Made by a program: the position numbers and the translations under genes. This document shows, piece after piece, positions 15,201 through 23,726 of a DNA stretch of 64,000 nucleotides. Source of the DNA: Lycorma delicatula (taxonomy: Eukaryota; Arthropoda; Insecta; Hemiptera; Fulgoridae); contig NC_134463.1 in NCBI RefSeq assembly GCF_047948215.1, forward strand, positions 97,740,657 to 97,804,656, written 5' to 3'. Numbering within the stretch: position 1 is the first letter of the stretch; each line of letters begins with the position of its first letter. The notes beneath the pieces were generated by a model that worked only from the letters and a program-made list of their open reading frames with translations, was not told where the DNA came from and made no database searches.

Positions 15201-18200
15201 CCTCACGGATCATCCAGTTAATACGGAGATCCAGAAAGGATTGTATTCTTTCAACCTAACAGCTCGTGAACGTTCAACCTCGTATCGGGGACAGACGTAG
15301 AGGACGTGGTCCACTGTATCATCAGTCCCACAATCCGGGCATTGACTCGAATCCTCCAAACGAAACCCAGCCAAACTCGCCCGAAAGGCATCATGCCCGG
15401 AGAGAAACTGTGTGATATACCGATTGGGGGAGACCCATCCAGTCGCACCTAAATCAGACACTATAGGAAATATACCATGCGTGTAGGCGACCTGTGGGGA
15501 ATCCGCCCCACCTGATCTGCCAAGACATAAGGTCCCAGTCTTCAATCTCCTGCTTTCGTTCTGACGCCCATAAGTTATTTACCTCGGAAATGTAGCGTTC
15601 CTTACGCTCATTAGCCGAGATATCTATTCGTTTGATTCCGGCTATAACACAGACTGCCTCCCGCGAGACTGTTCCATAACCGTCTATAACAGCCAAGAAG
15701 AGAAGTCGTTGAGCCCGCAGCAAAATGTCCACGCAATACCTAAAAGCTATGCGGTGAGCTCAGACAGGCGCAACATACAGCATAATAGGCTCGCTGACAC
15801 CTTTGTAAAGAATACGCATGGTAAGGAATTCAACCCGCATTCGGGATGAATGACTCTACGGATTCCATAAAAGGCATCAGCGGTCTTCTTTGCTACATAC
15901 TATAGATGTTCCTTGAACCGAAAATTCTCATCAAGGATAACACCAAGGTATTTTTGAGTCGTAACGTACCGAATGGGGAGACCAGCTATTCGGACCCGGA
16001 TTCGTCGGGTAGCAGCCAATCGACCCTTAAGCAACATCATTGTGGTTTTCTCTGGGCTGAAAATCATTTTATGTTGGAGACTCCACAGTCGGAGTGTCTC
16101 ACAGGCACCAGCAGCTCGGAACTCTACCTTGTTACGCGAATCCTCTTCAATCGGTAGCAGCGCGTCGTCAGCATAAGCGACGATACGACAATCACATGGC
16201 AACCGTAAACATGGAATCGAATTCTGATCCAAAGAAGGAGACTCAGTACACTGCCCTGAGGGCATCCAAGGACTTCTGGAAGCTCCGACAGGGAGCTCCA
16301 CTGTGATACAATCATATCCCGGGGCCTTGTACCGTGCCATACGACAGATCACCTGGCGCACTTCCGCCTCAGTGAAAATTATAGGTCTTACGAATCTCCG
16401 AGCCGCCGTTATGCAGGAAAACGGTCCCATGGCTGAAATAACTTGAGAGCACTTCTAGTTAATTTCGTGTACACGTACGCTTCTGCATCTGAAACAGGGC
16501 AGAGGGCCCCCATAAGTTGTTAAATACCTCGGATATGTCCAGAAAAATCCCTAATACTTATTTACATGGACTAGAGGAAGCTATATCCATCACCTTTAGT
16601 ATGGCATCCTCAGTGCTCTTGCCCGGTCGGAAACCATACTGGTTGTCCATTAGCAAATGATCAGTTGCCAATCTAACATTAATACGCAAATATAGGACCT
16701 TCTCAAAAACCTTGCCAATCACGGGCAAGGGCGTTAGTGGACGGTAGGAACAACTAACACTAGTATCTTTGTCCCCACCTTTGAACAACAACACCAAGTC
16801 TCCACGCTTTCAACACGCCGGAAGTGGCCAGCGAAGAGCAATCTATTATGCACTCTGCTTAGAAGACCAAGGACTACTGGAAGCTCCGACAAGGAGCTCC
16901 ACTGTGATACAATCATATCCCGGGGCCTTGTACCGTGCCATACGACAGATCACCTGGCGCACTTCCGCCTCAGTGGAAATTATAGGTACTGCAAATTCCT
17001 ACTACTTTTTCGCCTAAGAAGTTTACCTTGGCCTATAAAATTGAAAAACCGATTTTCACCAACTTTGAACGGCCGCCATTTTGTCCAGTCGAATCTACAA
17101 CCCATGTTCTTTCCTAAACCCTACTAATCTTCTTCAAAAGCGATCTTTTTTCGCCACTGACTGGACTAGGTAGAATCGTTGATATAGCTGCTCGACTACA
17201 AACTCAAGATTTCATTTCCACTACTATAAATAGATTGCGATTAAGAGATAGAATTTTTGTGGTTAGGCTTTTGGATTTAGTTTACCTTTATTTTTTATCG
17301 TCATTTAGACTTTGCACGTAAACACTATTTTTATACGCGTGATAAAATAAAAAACAATTAGAAGCATTTTTAATTTTAGTTTTTTTTTTTTGTCAGGCAT
17401 TACAAAAAACTAAAATAACCGATTGATGTACGAAATTCCAACTACTTGTAAAAGTGTAAAATAATATTCTCGACTATGTACAAATAGAGTAAACTAATAA
17501 AATTTAGACAAAATATTAATCAAGATTTTGACTTTATATTACGTTATGCGTTCAAGCAACAAGTCTAATGTAGGTCGCAATCCAGAGGCTAAAATCAGGA
17601 TTTAGTCTTCCCCCATTATATTTTTTTCTAACGTAAGTAAACAACTTAATTTCGGAAACTGATTCTGGGCATTAAAAATAATTAAGCAAAACTTACAAAT
17701 ATGTAGAGAAAAACTTCCTAATAAAATCTGCGATCTGCTGCTTATTTTAATTGAACATTTCAACTAAAAAGAAAAAAAAGGCACCTTTGTACTGTGTATA
17801 TTTAATTAACTGAACATTTCAATACATAAAAAAAACCATTTCATGTTCACAGATTTCAGGCAGCTATTTCATTTTGAATCATTATTATTATATTTTTGTT
17901 ATATTATGTTAAAAAATATTTGAAAGAAGCCTTTTTTTAACAAAAAATTATATTTTTTAGGGTAATACAATATCTCTCGTATTAAAATATGATTTTGAGT
18001 AATGGCGGAGTTCTTTATTATGCTCCTATTTCAATTTAAGACTAGAAAAAAATTAGCCAGAATTAAGAAGTAGATTTGCTTTGTTCCATTGCAAAAAAAT
18101 GAATTGTAAAAGTTACTATAACATGTTAGTTGTTTGTTATAAGTAAGTATAAAAATATACTTACTTATAGAGTGGTGGTGTCTCCGCCTTTCACCCGGAG

Positions 18201-18776
18201 GTCCTGGGTTCAAATCCCGGTCAGGCATGCCATTTTTCACACACGCTACAAACCATTCATCTCATCGTCTGCGGAATAAATTGTTTGAATACGGACCCGG
18301 AGGTAAAAAAAAAAAAAAAGTATAAAAATATGAGAGTATTCTGCTAAAGAATGACAAATATATTATACTATTTACAGAAAACATTACGTTATTACAATTA
18401 TCTTTTACATCTTAATCTTCTAATATTATCATGAAATGTTATTTTTTTCTAGCTTAAGCAATTTTACATCAATAACCTACAACAGCTTGGTGAATTAAAT
18501 GCGACTGTAAATGGCACGTTAAATGAAATTAAAAAACGCATTGACTGGACAAAGAAATATGTAAATGTGATTGAACAGTGTTTATATGCCCATACAACTG
18601 TAAATACATCACCTGTTCCTACATCAGTTTCATCACCTCAAACTTCAAAAGCTGTAACAACTGAACCAACTTATTCAACAGTAACAGTTAAACCAACACA
18701 ATCTTCTGCCGCCAGTTTAGATGCATATTGTATAATTAACATATTAATTATAATTCTGATCGGTTTAAATATATAA
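144..18776 (+). CDS. APN-A: M1-family aminopeptidase N-like gene, 5' end outside window
   Basis: Nine exons (144-234, 688-868, 2971-3157, 5652-5926, 7350-7540, 7695-7862, 9253-9405, 11984-12059, 18453-18776) join in one open frame of about 547 residues ending at TAA 18774-18776. All introns are GT..AG. Seen in order: GGSIVRML just after the catalytic core; the linker motifs MTTWTNQKGYPLVTIT and WWIPLTLTS; DDWILLNIQQIGYYRVNYD, which opens the ERAP1_C-like helical domain; helical exons; a Thr/Ser/Pro-rich stalk; and a hydrophobic tail ending in GLNI that fits a GPI signal. Family knowledge: M1 enzymes are zinc exopeptidases that release N-terminal residues, and insect gut members are GPI-anchored. 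The HEXXH zinc motif must lie left of position 1. No stop or frameshift is seen, so this copy looks functional. Its introns carry many transposons. The neighbouring paralogue APN-B is convergent and shares the later splice phases. Confidence 0.93.
688..868 (+). CDS. APN-A exon b (linker to beta domain)
   Basis: Acceptor AAG at 685-687, donor GTAAAT at 869. It encodes VVTPQNLWKSF and MTTWTNQKGYPLVTIT, the classic M1 'DLW...M..W..Q.GYP' segment. It ends at a codon boundary. Confidence 0.93.
1208..1240 (+). repeat. GT-rich microsatellite
   Basis: Interrupted (TG)n tract within the intron between exons b and c of APN-A. Confidence 0.8.
1474..1557 (+). other. Possible alternative terminal exon (weak)
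   Basis: An AG at 1472-1473 is followed by 27 open codons in the phase required by the APN-A donor at 868, ending in a TAA stop and overlapped by an AATAAA-like string near 1556. The peptide contains KEPPPKFTWTDQERI, which looks protein-like but matches nothing I recognise. It could be a chance open stretch in the intron. The remainder of this 2.1-kb intron (869-2970) shows nothing else I can name. Confidence 0.2.
2971..3157 (+). CDS. APN-A exon c
   Basis: Acceptor TTTTTCAG, donor GTATCA. It encodes TLQWWIPLTLTSND (the M1 'WW.P.T.T' strand) and ends with LKTDDWILLNIQQIG. The exon ends after the first base of a glycine codon completed by exon d. Confidence 0.92.
3935..4035 (+). repeat. Old copy of tRNA-derived SINE family A
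   Basis: The stretch TGGTAGCATCTC...TTTCATCC...GGATTTGAATTCTGG aligns by eye with the clear SINE copy at 18159-18317, including a B-box-like segment. It is divergent with no target duplication found, so it is either an old copy or a weak resemblance. The rest of intron 3158-5651 holds a short (TA)n run near 4355-4374 and T-rich sequence with chance open frames but no gene. Confidence 0.45.
5652..5926 (+). CDS. APN-A exon d (ERAP1_C start)
   Basis: Acceptor TTTTTTGTAG, donor GTAAGT. With the preceding G it reads GYYRVNYDLNNW, the signature at the start of the ERAP1_C-like domain, followed by INRAQIIDDAFSLAENG and VRYLTNEKDFIPW, all standard M1 C-terminal motifs. It ends at a codon boundary. 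Confidence 0.95.
6880..7150 (-). pseudogene. RTE-like LINE C-terminal relic
   Basis: Reverse-strand translation in broken frames gives pieces such as VITCYILSKLLYRQDTCTL followed by MKETAENXVDRQ and IRKLIGWDF. These resemble the conserved region after the reverse transcriptase in RTE-type LINEs (…LLYG.DTWTL…W.D…RK..WIGH). Several stops and frame changes mark it as dead. It lies in the APN-A intron between exons d and e, after an (AT)n tract at about 6766-6793. Confidence 0.45.
7350..7540 (+). CDS. APN-A exon e
   Basis: Acceptor TAATTTTAG, donor GTAAGT. It encodes AYIQNLIRPIYQSV, a helix pair, and FACSINLNDCEKDLIAKF, matching the M1 C-terminal 'R..ll..aC.l....C...A...F..W' pattern. It ends after two bases of a codon. 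Confidence 0.92.
7695..7862 (+). CDS. APN-A exon f
   Basis: Acceptor TTATTACAG, donor GTCAGT. It encodes LVPETKEAVLCTGVKLGT, SWNDVWNYYKKSNVSSEK and LILRSLGCSVKSDVLYK, the helical 'R..vyC.gir.g....W...w..y......e...l...LgC' segment. The intron before it is only 154 bp. Confidence 0.93.
9253..9405 (+). CDS. APN-A exon g
   Basis: Acceptor TTTTCAG, donor GTAAGT. It encodes YLKLMTVTQTPPLDIRPHD and a following helix, in place of the usual 'yL......I..qd......v..n..G' segment. Intron 7863-9252 holds AT-rich sequence with no recognised element. Confidence 0.88.
9699..10290 (-). mobile_element. GC-rich R1-like LINE tail/derivative with 16-bp target duplication
   Basis: The 16-mer ACTTTTGAGCTACATC occurs at 9699-9714 and 10275-10290 and brackets a 560-bp insert (9715-10274). 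The insert is much more GC-rich than its surroundings and contains a run of about 14 C near 9764-9778. Part of it (GGATGCCACCAATGCAAATG and neighbours) matches the segment near 36240-36300 that follows an R1-like LINE C-terminus, so I read it as a 3'-UTR-type LINE fragment or a non-autonomous derivative, in minus orientation. No poly(A) tail is seen. No coding capacity is recognised. Confidence 0.75.
10291..11983 (+). other. APN-A intron remainder with a poly-G run
   Basis: No gene is recognised here. The notable item is an uninterrupted run of about 19 G near 11711-11731 inside a slightly less AT-rich patch (11520-11780) that I could not assign to an element. A minor open frame crosses the run and is taken to be chance. 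Confidence 0.5.
11984..12059 (+). CDS. APN-A exon h (small)
   Basis: Acceptor TTTTCTAG, donor GTAAAT. It encodes TKVPIVKPLFGYLGSTIVKEEDYNE in phase with the exons on either side, corresponding to the short exon 34945-35026 in APN-B. Confidence 0.85.
12597..12876 (-). mobile_element. SINE family B, 5'-truncated copy with 13-bp target duplication
   Basis: CAGCTGACATTCT is repeated at 12597-12609 and 12864-12876. The 254-bp insert aligns over most of its length with the fuller copy at 35321-35629 (shared CCTGTTTAGCC, GACCATTCCTGAGATGTGTG, AAAGAACA, CTAGTATTCAAAT). On the minus strand the body starts within the tRNA-related region, so the A-box end is missing here. Confidence 0.85.
13140..13990 (-). 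pseudogene. Tc1/mariner-superfamily (DDE_3-like) transposase relic
   Basis: Reverse-strand pieces in different frames: KLVSDQDDFDMSVVRRTVN, QFGLKWEKTENNRKL, YHDETCILSSH and SATTGDYHDYEF. They fall in the order seen in a widespread insect transposase family (helix-turn-helix, 'DDFDK.VVRRTVH', 'R..KT.NNRK.LIE', 'DET...SSH', 'SATGDYHDEM'). The first catalytic Asp is the D of DET. Frame changes and stops show it is inactive. No terminal repeats were identified. Confidence 0.65.
16266..16386 (-). repeat. Internal direct duplication, copy 1 of 2
   Basis: About 121 bp nearly identical to 16867-16987 (offset 601), same orientation. In this copy the encoded VRQVICRMARYKAPGYD block lies between the FLDISEVF and CPQGSVL reverse-transcriptase blocks, which is out of order for the domain. 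Confidence 0.85.
16867..16987 (-). repeat. Internal direct duplication, copy 2 of 2
   Basis: Same 121-bp segment as 16266-16386, here in its expected place upstream of the LVLLFKGGDKD block. The LINE homology ends just beyond it, at about 16990. Sequence from 16990 to 18140 is AT-rich with no element I can name. Confidence 0.85.
18145..18331 (+). mobile_element. tRNA-derived SINE (family A) with 14-bp target duplication
   Basis: AAGTATAAAAATAT occurs at 18145-18158 and 18318-18331 and brackets a short body ending in about 15 A. The body has a tRNA 3'-half-like stretch: CTCCGCCTTTCACCCGGAG (an anticodon-arm-like hairpin) followed by GGGTTCAAATCCC, a good RNA polymerase III B box with T-arm. 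The 5' tRNA half is absent, so this is a 5'-truncated SINE rather than a tRNA gene. The B box and Glu-like TTC loop suggest a tRNA-Glu-type origin (inference). It sits 121 bp before APN-A exon i. Confidence 0.85.
18453..18776 (+). CDS. APN-A exon i: last helix, Thr/Ser stalk, GPI-type tail, stop
   Basis: Acceptor TTTTTTTCTAG. It encodes LKQFYINNLQQLGELN and RIDWTKKYVNVIEQCL (the end of the helical domain), then a stalk rich in Thr, Ser and Pro, a small-residue stretch SSAAS as a plausible anchor site, and a hydrophobic end IINILIIILIGLNI with no cytoplasmic tail. This is the usual layout of GPI-anchored insect aminopeptidases. Confidence 0.94.
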   Translation, partial: LKQFYINNLQQLGELNATVNGTLNEIKKRIDWTKKYVNVIEQCLYAHTTVNTSPVPTSVSSPQTSKAVTTEPTYSTVTVKPTQSSAASLDAYCIINILIIILIGLNI

Positions 18777-18781
18777 ATAAA
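18776..18781 (+). promoter_or_regulatory. Polyadenylation signal AATAAA, APN-A
   Basis: AATAAA overlaps the last base of the APN-A stop codon; further A-rich sequence follows. A very short 3' UTR is implied unless another AATAAA-type signal downstream is used. Confidence 0.5.
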
Positions 18782-19117
18782 AGAAAATATAAAAAAAACA
18801 AAAAAAAACTAGATTTTAATATATTGTAATTACAAGGTAATTAGATTTAAATGTTACATAATAGTATTAATACATTAAAAATATTTAAAATGCTCTAGAA
18901 AATGAACAATATTTAAAAAACAAAATCCATCAAACTTATTTGCTTCACACAGTGGCATGGAATTCACGAAACCAAGTGTATCGCTGGATAATTTAATAAA
19001 AATAAAAGGAGTTTTATCAAATGATTTTAGTTTACTTCAACAAAAAAAAACAATAGATATTCGTAATATTATGTTTCCCTTTATAAACTTATTTGTTCAA
19101 ATGAACAAATTGTTTGT

Positions 19118-19190
19118 TGTAAGCCAGATGATCAGCGAGCTTTTCATTCAGCTGATCATTGGTTCAAATCCTGGTAAAAGTGTAAATTTT
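19118..19190 (+). repeat. Possible SINE family A fragment
   Basis: GCTTTTCATTCAGC followed by TTGGTTCAAATCCTGG resembles the tRNA-like part of the SINE at 18159-18317. No target duplication or poly(A) tail was found, so this is tentative. The rest of the intergenic stretch 19190-21740 is AT-rich and I see no gene in it. Confidence 0.4.
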
Positions 19191-21752
19191 TGTCAATCAT
19201 TTTATACAACAAAAAAATTGATGTAAAATTATAATTTTAAGGTCAAAATTTAATAACAATAAATTATAAAACGATAAATAAATGAATGCAATAATATGTT
19301 GCATGCATTTCATATTAAAAGAATTGCAGAAACTTGTGAGGAGGAGAAACTGTGTATTTCTCTTCCGCTCACCCTTAACAGTATCAATTTGTGAATTACT
19401 CACATGCGCTTAACATGCTATCTGAGAATAAACTAACGTGAAGGAAAAGAGGCAAGTGGTAATACCAAGAAAATATTTATATCTTGTCACTGGTTTTAGA
19501 CATTTCCTAAATGAACAATAAACAAACAATGTGCCATTTATGTAAATATAACTACAATATTCTTAAATAATAAAGTAGTTTTGAAACAAAATCAGTATTT
19601 ACTTATTTCATTTTAATATCTCAATTATGAATTTTTCATTCACAAAAAACGTTAAAAAAATGGATGGATTTTTAAATTATAAAAAAAAAAAGGGTAAAAT
19701 ATTTTGATTTCATAAACAGAGTAAAATTCAAATCAATTTAGTTTTGGAAATATTGTTGTAAATGATCATCTATTTTTATCATAAACTCAAGTATCAGAAT
19801 TATAGTTTCTTAAAAATTCAGTAATTTCAACAATTCAACAAATTTTCAATTTCAACAATTCAACAAAGATTAATTCATTTTATGTATTTTCCCTTAGCCT
19901 GAAATTTAAATGTAATAACATCACTTCTATAAATATCTCATATTTTATATTATGTGAATGTTTTTTTACGATAGCATTACACAAATATATACTTCAAGGT
20001 AAATTCTTGCATTTGCAGCTTCAATAATTAGTAAGAATAATGCATAATGCATAAATTGATTTTTATTTTGTATTCATGTTTCTAATTCTTTATCTACACT
20101 TTCATCTTTAACTGTCACATTTTCCCAAGCATATGCATTTCTTAACCTCTAACTTTTCCGTCTAGCCCAGCTGTCCGTGGTTTTCTTTGTTATAATTTAT
20201 CTAAGTCAGTCCAGATGTCCAACTCGGTTTAAATTTATAAATTATACCACTATAATACTTTACCATAGTAAAATTACTGTTTCTGTTTCATAGAAAAATG
20301 ATTGCTTAAATAACTTTAAAATCTGTAATGTGTTACGTAGCTTATAGAAATATTGTACCATTCCTTTGAATCTAAAGACTGATGTGTTGCTTACTATAAT
20401 TTATTGTATTTTATCCTATAAACATTAGTACATGTTAATGTTAGAATTATAAAGTTTTAAAAACATTTGTATAAAATTCATTTATTTCTTTTGTTTTATT
20501 TTTGTATTAAATTTAATTTTAATATTCAGTAATAAAAAAAAACTCTTTGTAATTTATAGAAAATAAAATTTATTCAGCTAAAATTAAATTATTCCTTTGT
20601 GTTAACAAACAATTTTTTTATTAACTTTTATTTATAACAATTACTAATATTTTTTATTTTATTTTTCATAGTCTATTTTCTAATTTTGGAATCTATCAGT
20701 ACATGATTTAACATGTAGAGTCTTACTTTATACAGTTTATGAATAAAGTAATTTCTATACATATTTATGGGAAAACACATTTTGATGAACAAAAACTAAT
20801 TCTTGAGGGGATGGGACATGCGTGTATATGAAACGTGTGTGAATAATAAAAATAATTTTTCTACACAGTAAAAATTTACATCTAGCTAAGAGGAAAGTAC
20901 CAAAAATATAATAAAACTGCACTTTAAATTTTATCTCAGGAGTATGCAGATCATATTTGTTAAGGAGATTTCAGCAAAAATTAGTACAGCATTTAATTAA
21001 CTTCTGGTATTAAGAAGGTCACACAGCAGCTGTCAACATAATAATTACAAGCATGTTGCAAGGCCAATGCTGCTTTATACTAAATTTTGGTCAAATGTTT
21101 GGCCTTTTTTTATTTTAGGTTTTTAAGATTTGAAAAGTAAATACCCTCTGATATCTTGATTCAAACTTTTAAAAGTTAAAGGATTTTTTATTTATGTAAA
21201 ATTACAAAAGTATTACAAGAGTAAACTTTTCTAATCTGAAGATACAAGTTTTTTTTTCTACCAAAACACTACATCTCTGTTATAATGACTAAATTAAGGT
21301 ATTATAGTTTCTTTTAAAGAATATTATGTTCAATACGAGCTAGAAGTTCAAATATGATTGTACCAGGAAATTTATTAAGAACTTGGAAAAAATTACAAGC
21401 AATTTTCATGCAACAAAAAACATTTAATAACATCAAATAATTAACAATTTAATAAAAACATAATTCAAGGACAGTTTAAAATTAAAGTACTTTATTAGTA
21501 AATGTGTATACATGTCCATACTTTATTTTTTTAAAGCAAATAATTTGAAATTCTAAACAAAACTTTTGGAAACAACAAAATTACGTTTACATTATTGGGA
21601 ACTTAACCCAAGAATAGTGAAGGATTTTGAATATATAATATATTATTTGTTTATCAGATCAGTTGTACCTGTTACTTAACTTATGTGAATCCCACTTCCA
21701 ACAGAATCCTTTTAAAAATGTTGTGCATAGTCACAAACACTATCAAAAGATC

Positions 21753-21799
21753 AATTTTATGTACAATAAGAATTTTATGTACAATAAGAATTTTATGTA
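21753..21799 (+). repeat. 18-bp tandem repeat, about 2.6 copies
   Basis: The unit AATTTTATGTACAATAAG is repeated perfectly at 21753-21770 and 21771-21788 and then partially. A second short tandem (CAAGGTGGT...TATTTTT, about 21 bp twice) lies near 21908-21950. Confidence 0.85.
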
Positions 21800-21843
21800 A
21801 CACTCCAAGAAAACACCAGGACAGTGAGTTGAAAAGTGACAGC

Positions 21844-21885
21844 TTCTCAACTCTCAGACCTTGGGATGGGTCTGAGAGTTGAGAA
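21844..21885. repeat. Perfect 17-bp hairpin
   Basis: TTCTCAACTCTCAGACC at 21844-21860 is exactly complementary to 21869-21885, with an 8-nt loop. It is intergenic and lies between two short tandem repeats. No promoter or gene context explains it. Confidence 0.85.
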
Positions 21886-21949
21886 ATGTTAAAACAAAAT
21901 AAAAATTCAAGGTGGTGTATTTTTATACCAAGGTGGTATATTTTTGTTA

Positions 21950-23148
21950 TAGTTTTTAACAATAACTATAGTTTTTTTTTTTTAAATTACCTGAATATAA
22001 TTATCGGGCTGTGTTATCTCTGGTTTGTATATAGTCTTTATGTGCAGTTTATTTAAAATATTAGAAATTTGATACTGAACATTTATATAATTTATTTTAA
22101 GAGGTAAATTTCTTTACCTTTTTTAAATTTTCAAATATTCTTTAAAAGTATCTTAATAAACCTTAAATCAATCACTACCTGGGTCAATAAGTCATGGGTC
22201 CCACAGAATCACCTCTACTCTTTTGTTCAGTTTTTTAGATAAATTTTTATTATTTTATGGGTAGGGGAAATTAAAAAAAAATTACATTACAAATAATAGT
22301 TTACAAAATGTCCCCTGTGAAGTTCTCATGTAGGTGAGAATTTCACAGCGGATATATTGAGCCATCTTGAGATAGGAGTCATTGAATAATTGTCTGATTT
22401 TCATAACAATTTAATTCTACCAATTTTCTGTATACCAGCTATTATATAAAATTTCATGACTGTATGTTCACCTTAGAATTATTAAGCGTGATAGATACTC
22501 AACGGTCACAAATGTTCCCAAGTTTTTTGTTACATTTTTGGGCTTGGGAACCTGAAAACTTTAAAAAATGATAAAGAAACAGGTAATCAAAATTGTTGAC
22601 CTGTTATAATAATTTTCCTTAATGTTTAAGTTTTTATTTACGATAAATCTTTTATATGGCAATAACCAAAAATTTCACAGAAGTGGAATAAACCCAAACA
22701 GTGCTTCGTAAAATGTTATAATTTCACAAAGAGATGGGGAAAGATAAATATTCAATATGTATATATATTTTATTTTAACAAGTTTTAACATAGTATACAA
22801 ATCATTTAAATCTTTAAAATAGTAATATAAGAGATGCATTCAATTTTAGTACATTTACATTTTGGGAAAAGTCAAAATATCTTAAATATATAAAAAAAGA
22901 AGTATTTTACAATTTATTTGTGTAATTATAATTCATTTCAATTTGTTGTAATAATTTAAATAGATTTAAATAAAAAAATACACACAATTAGAATAATCTT
23001 GTATGAGATAATAACATTCATCAGATTTTGTTATCAAAAAATATACAATAAACTCGCTCAATATTTTTCCACTGATAAACGTATAAGACAATACAATTCT
23101 TATTATTATTATTTTAAAATATGATTAAAACCAAAAAGTACTTCAGCT
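21950..23148. other. Upstream region of the APN fragment, no feature recognised
   Basis: AT-rich sequence with poly-A and poly-T runs. I see no convincing promoter element and no coding region. Confidence 0.5.
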
Positions 23149-23726
23149 ATGTTAATGAAAAAAATGTTGCTAAAAAGTCAACTATTAGTTCTATTAGTGA
23201 TATTTATTATTGGATTTAGTAATTCACATCATCGTTCAAAACTGAGAATAAATAATAGATTAAAATTTCACTTTAATAAATATAATAATATTGATATCAC
23301 TAATTCACTTAATTGCCTAACAAACACTAGTTTTCATCTTCCTGATAATATTGTACCGGTTGAATATCACATAAAGATTTTACCTTACTTTGAAGAAAAA
23401 AATTTTACATTTGTTAGTGAAATAAAAATATTATTATATATTCATAAAGCTACAAATAAAATTATTTTGAACTCATTAAATTTAAATTTTAATTAAAGTT
23501 CAACAGCAATATCTACCACAGCAGTAAACTCGGATGGGTTAACAGAAAAAATTAACGTAACTGAGGTGAAATTAGATTATAATGCAGAGCAAGCAATTAT
23601 TACTACAGATACATTTCTCAAAACTGCTAATGTATACAATCGGGTCATAAATTATACTGGATATCTTTCCGAGAATATGTGGAGATTCTATAGAAGCTGG
23701 TATACAACTAAAAATGATGAACTGAG
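23149..23726 (+). pseudogene. N-terminal APN fragment with in-frame stop
   Basis: From ATG 23149 the frame gives a basic start and hydrophobic signal peptide (LLVLLVIFIIGFSNSHH), then SFHLPDNIVPVEYHIKILPY and the 'F...V.I....T..I.LNS..L' strand of the M1 N-terminal beta domain, to a TAA at 23494-23496. The same frame continues open for 76 more codons with INVTEVKLDYN, YTGYLSENMWRFYRSWY (canonical 'YtG.l....GFYRS.Y') and ends at a good donor GTAGGT at 23727. So one stop interrupts an otherwise sound first exon. No later M1 exon such as the FPCFDEP segment is visible before the mariner at 25505 or the 3' end of APN-B. It is most simply a dead partial duplicate; recoding, a sequence error or distant exons are less likely alternatives. 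Confidence 0.8.

Larger units (their letters stand above)
14790..16990 (-). mobile_element. R1-like non-LTR retrotransposon, 5'-truncated and degenerate
   Basis: GC-rich and base-compositionally foreign to its surroundings. On the minus strand from high to low coordinates: VRQVICRMARYKAPGYD; DLVLLFKGGDKD, LPVIGKVFEKVLYLR and QYGFRPGKSTEDAI (reverse transcriptase blocks); FLDISEVFNNLW; CPQGSVL; IVAYADDALLP (the catalytic YADD near 16162-16177); TTQKYLGVILDENFRF; then a C-terminal region with NRYITQFLSGHDAFR and the zinc-knuckle-like CPDCGTDDTVDHVLYVCPRYE typical of R1/TRAS-type LINEs. Stops and frame changes break the frame. A 121-bp piece is duplicated internally. The 5' end and endonuclease are missing; the 3' boundary is an estimate. 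It sits in the intron between APN-A exons h and i. Confidence 0.85.

Noticed and set aside
18165..18240. A tRNA gene
   Set aside because: Only the anticodon-arm-like and T-arm halves are present, with no 5' acceptor half, followed by a poly(A) tail and target duplication; it is a SINE.
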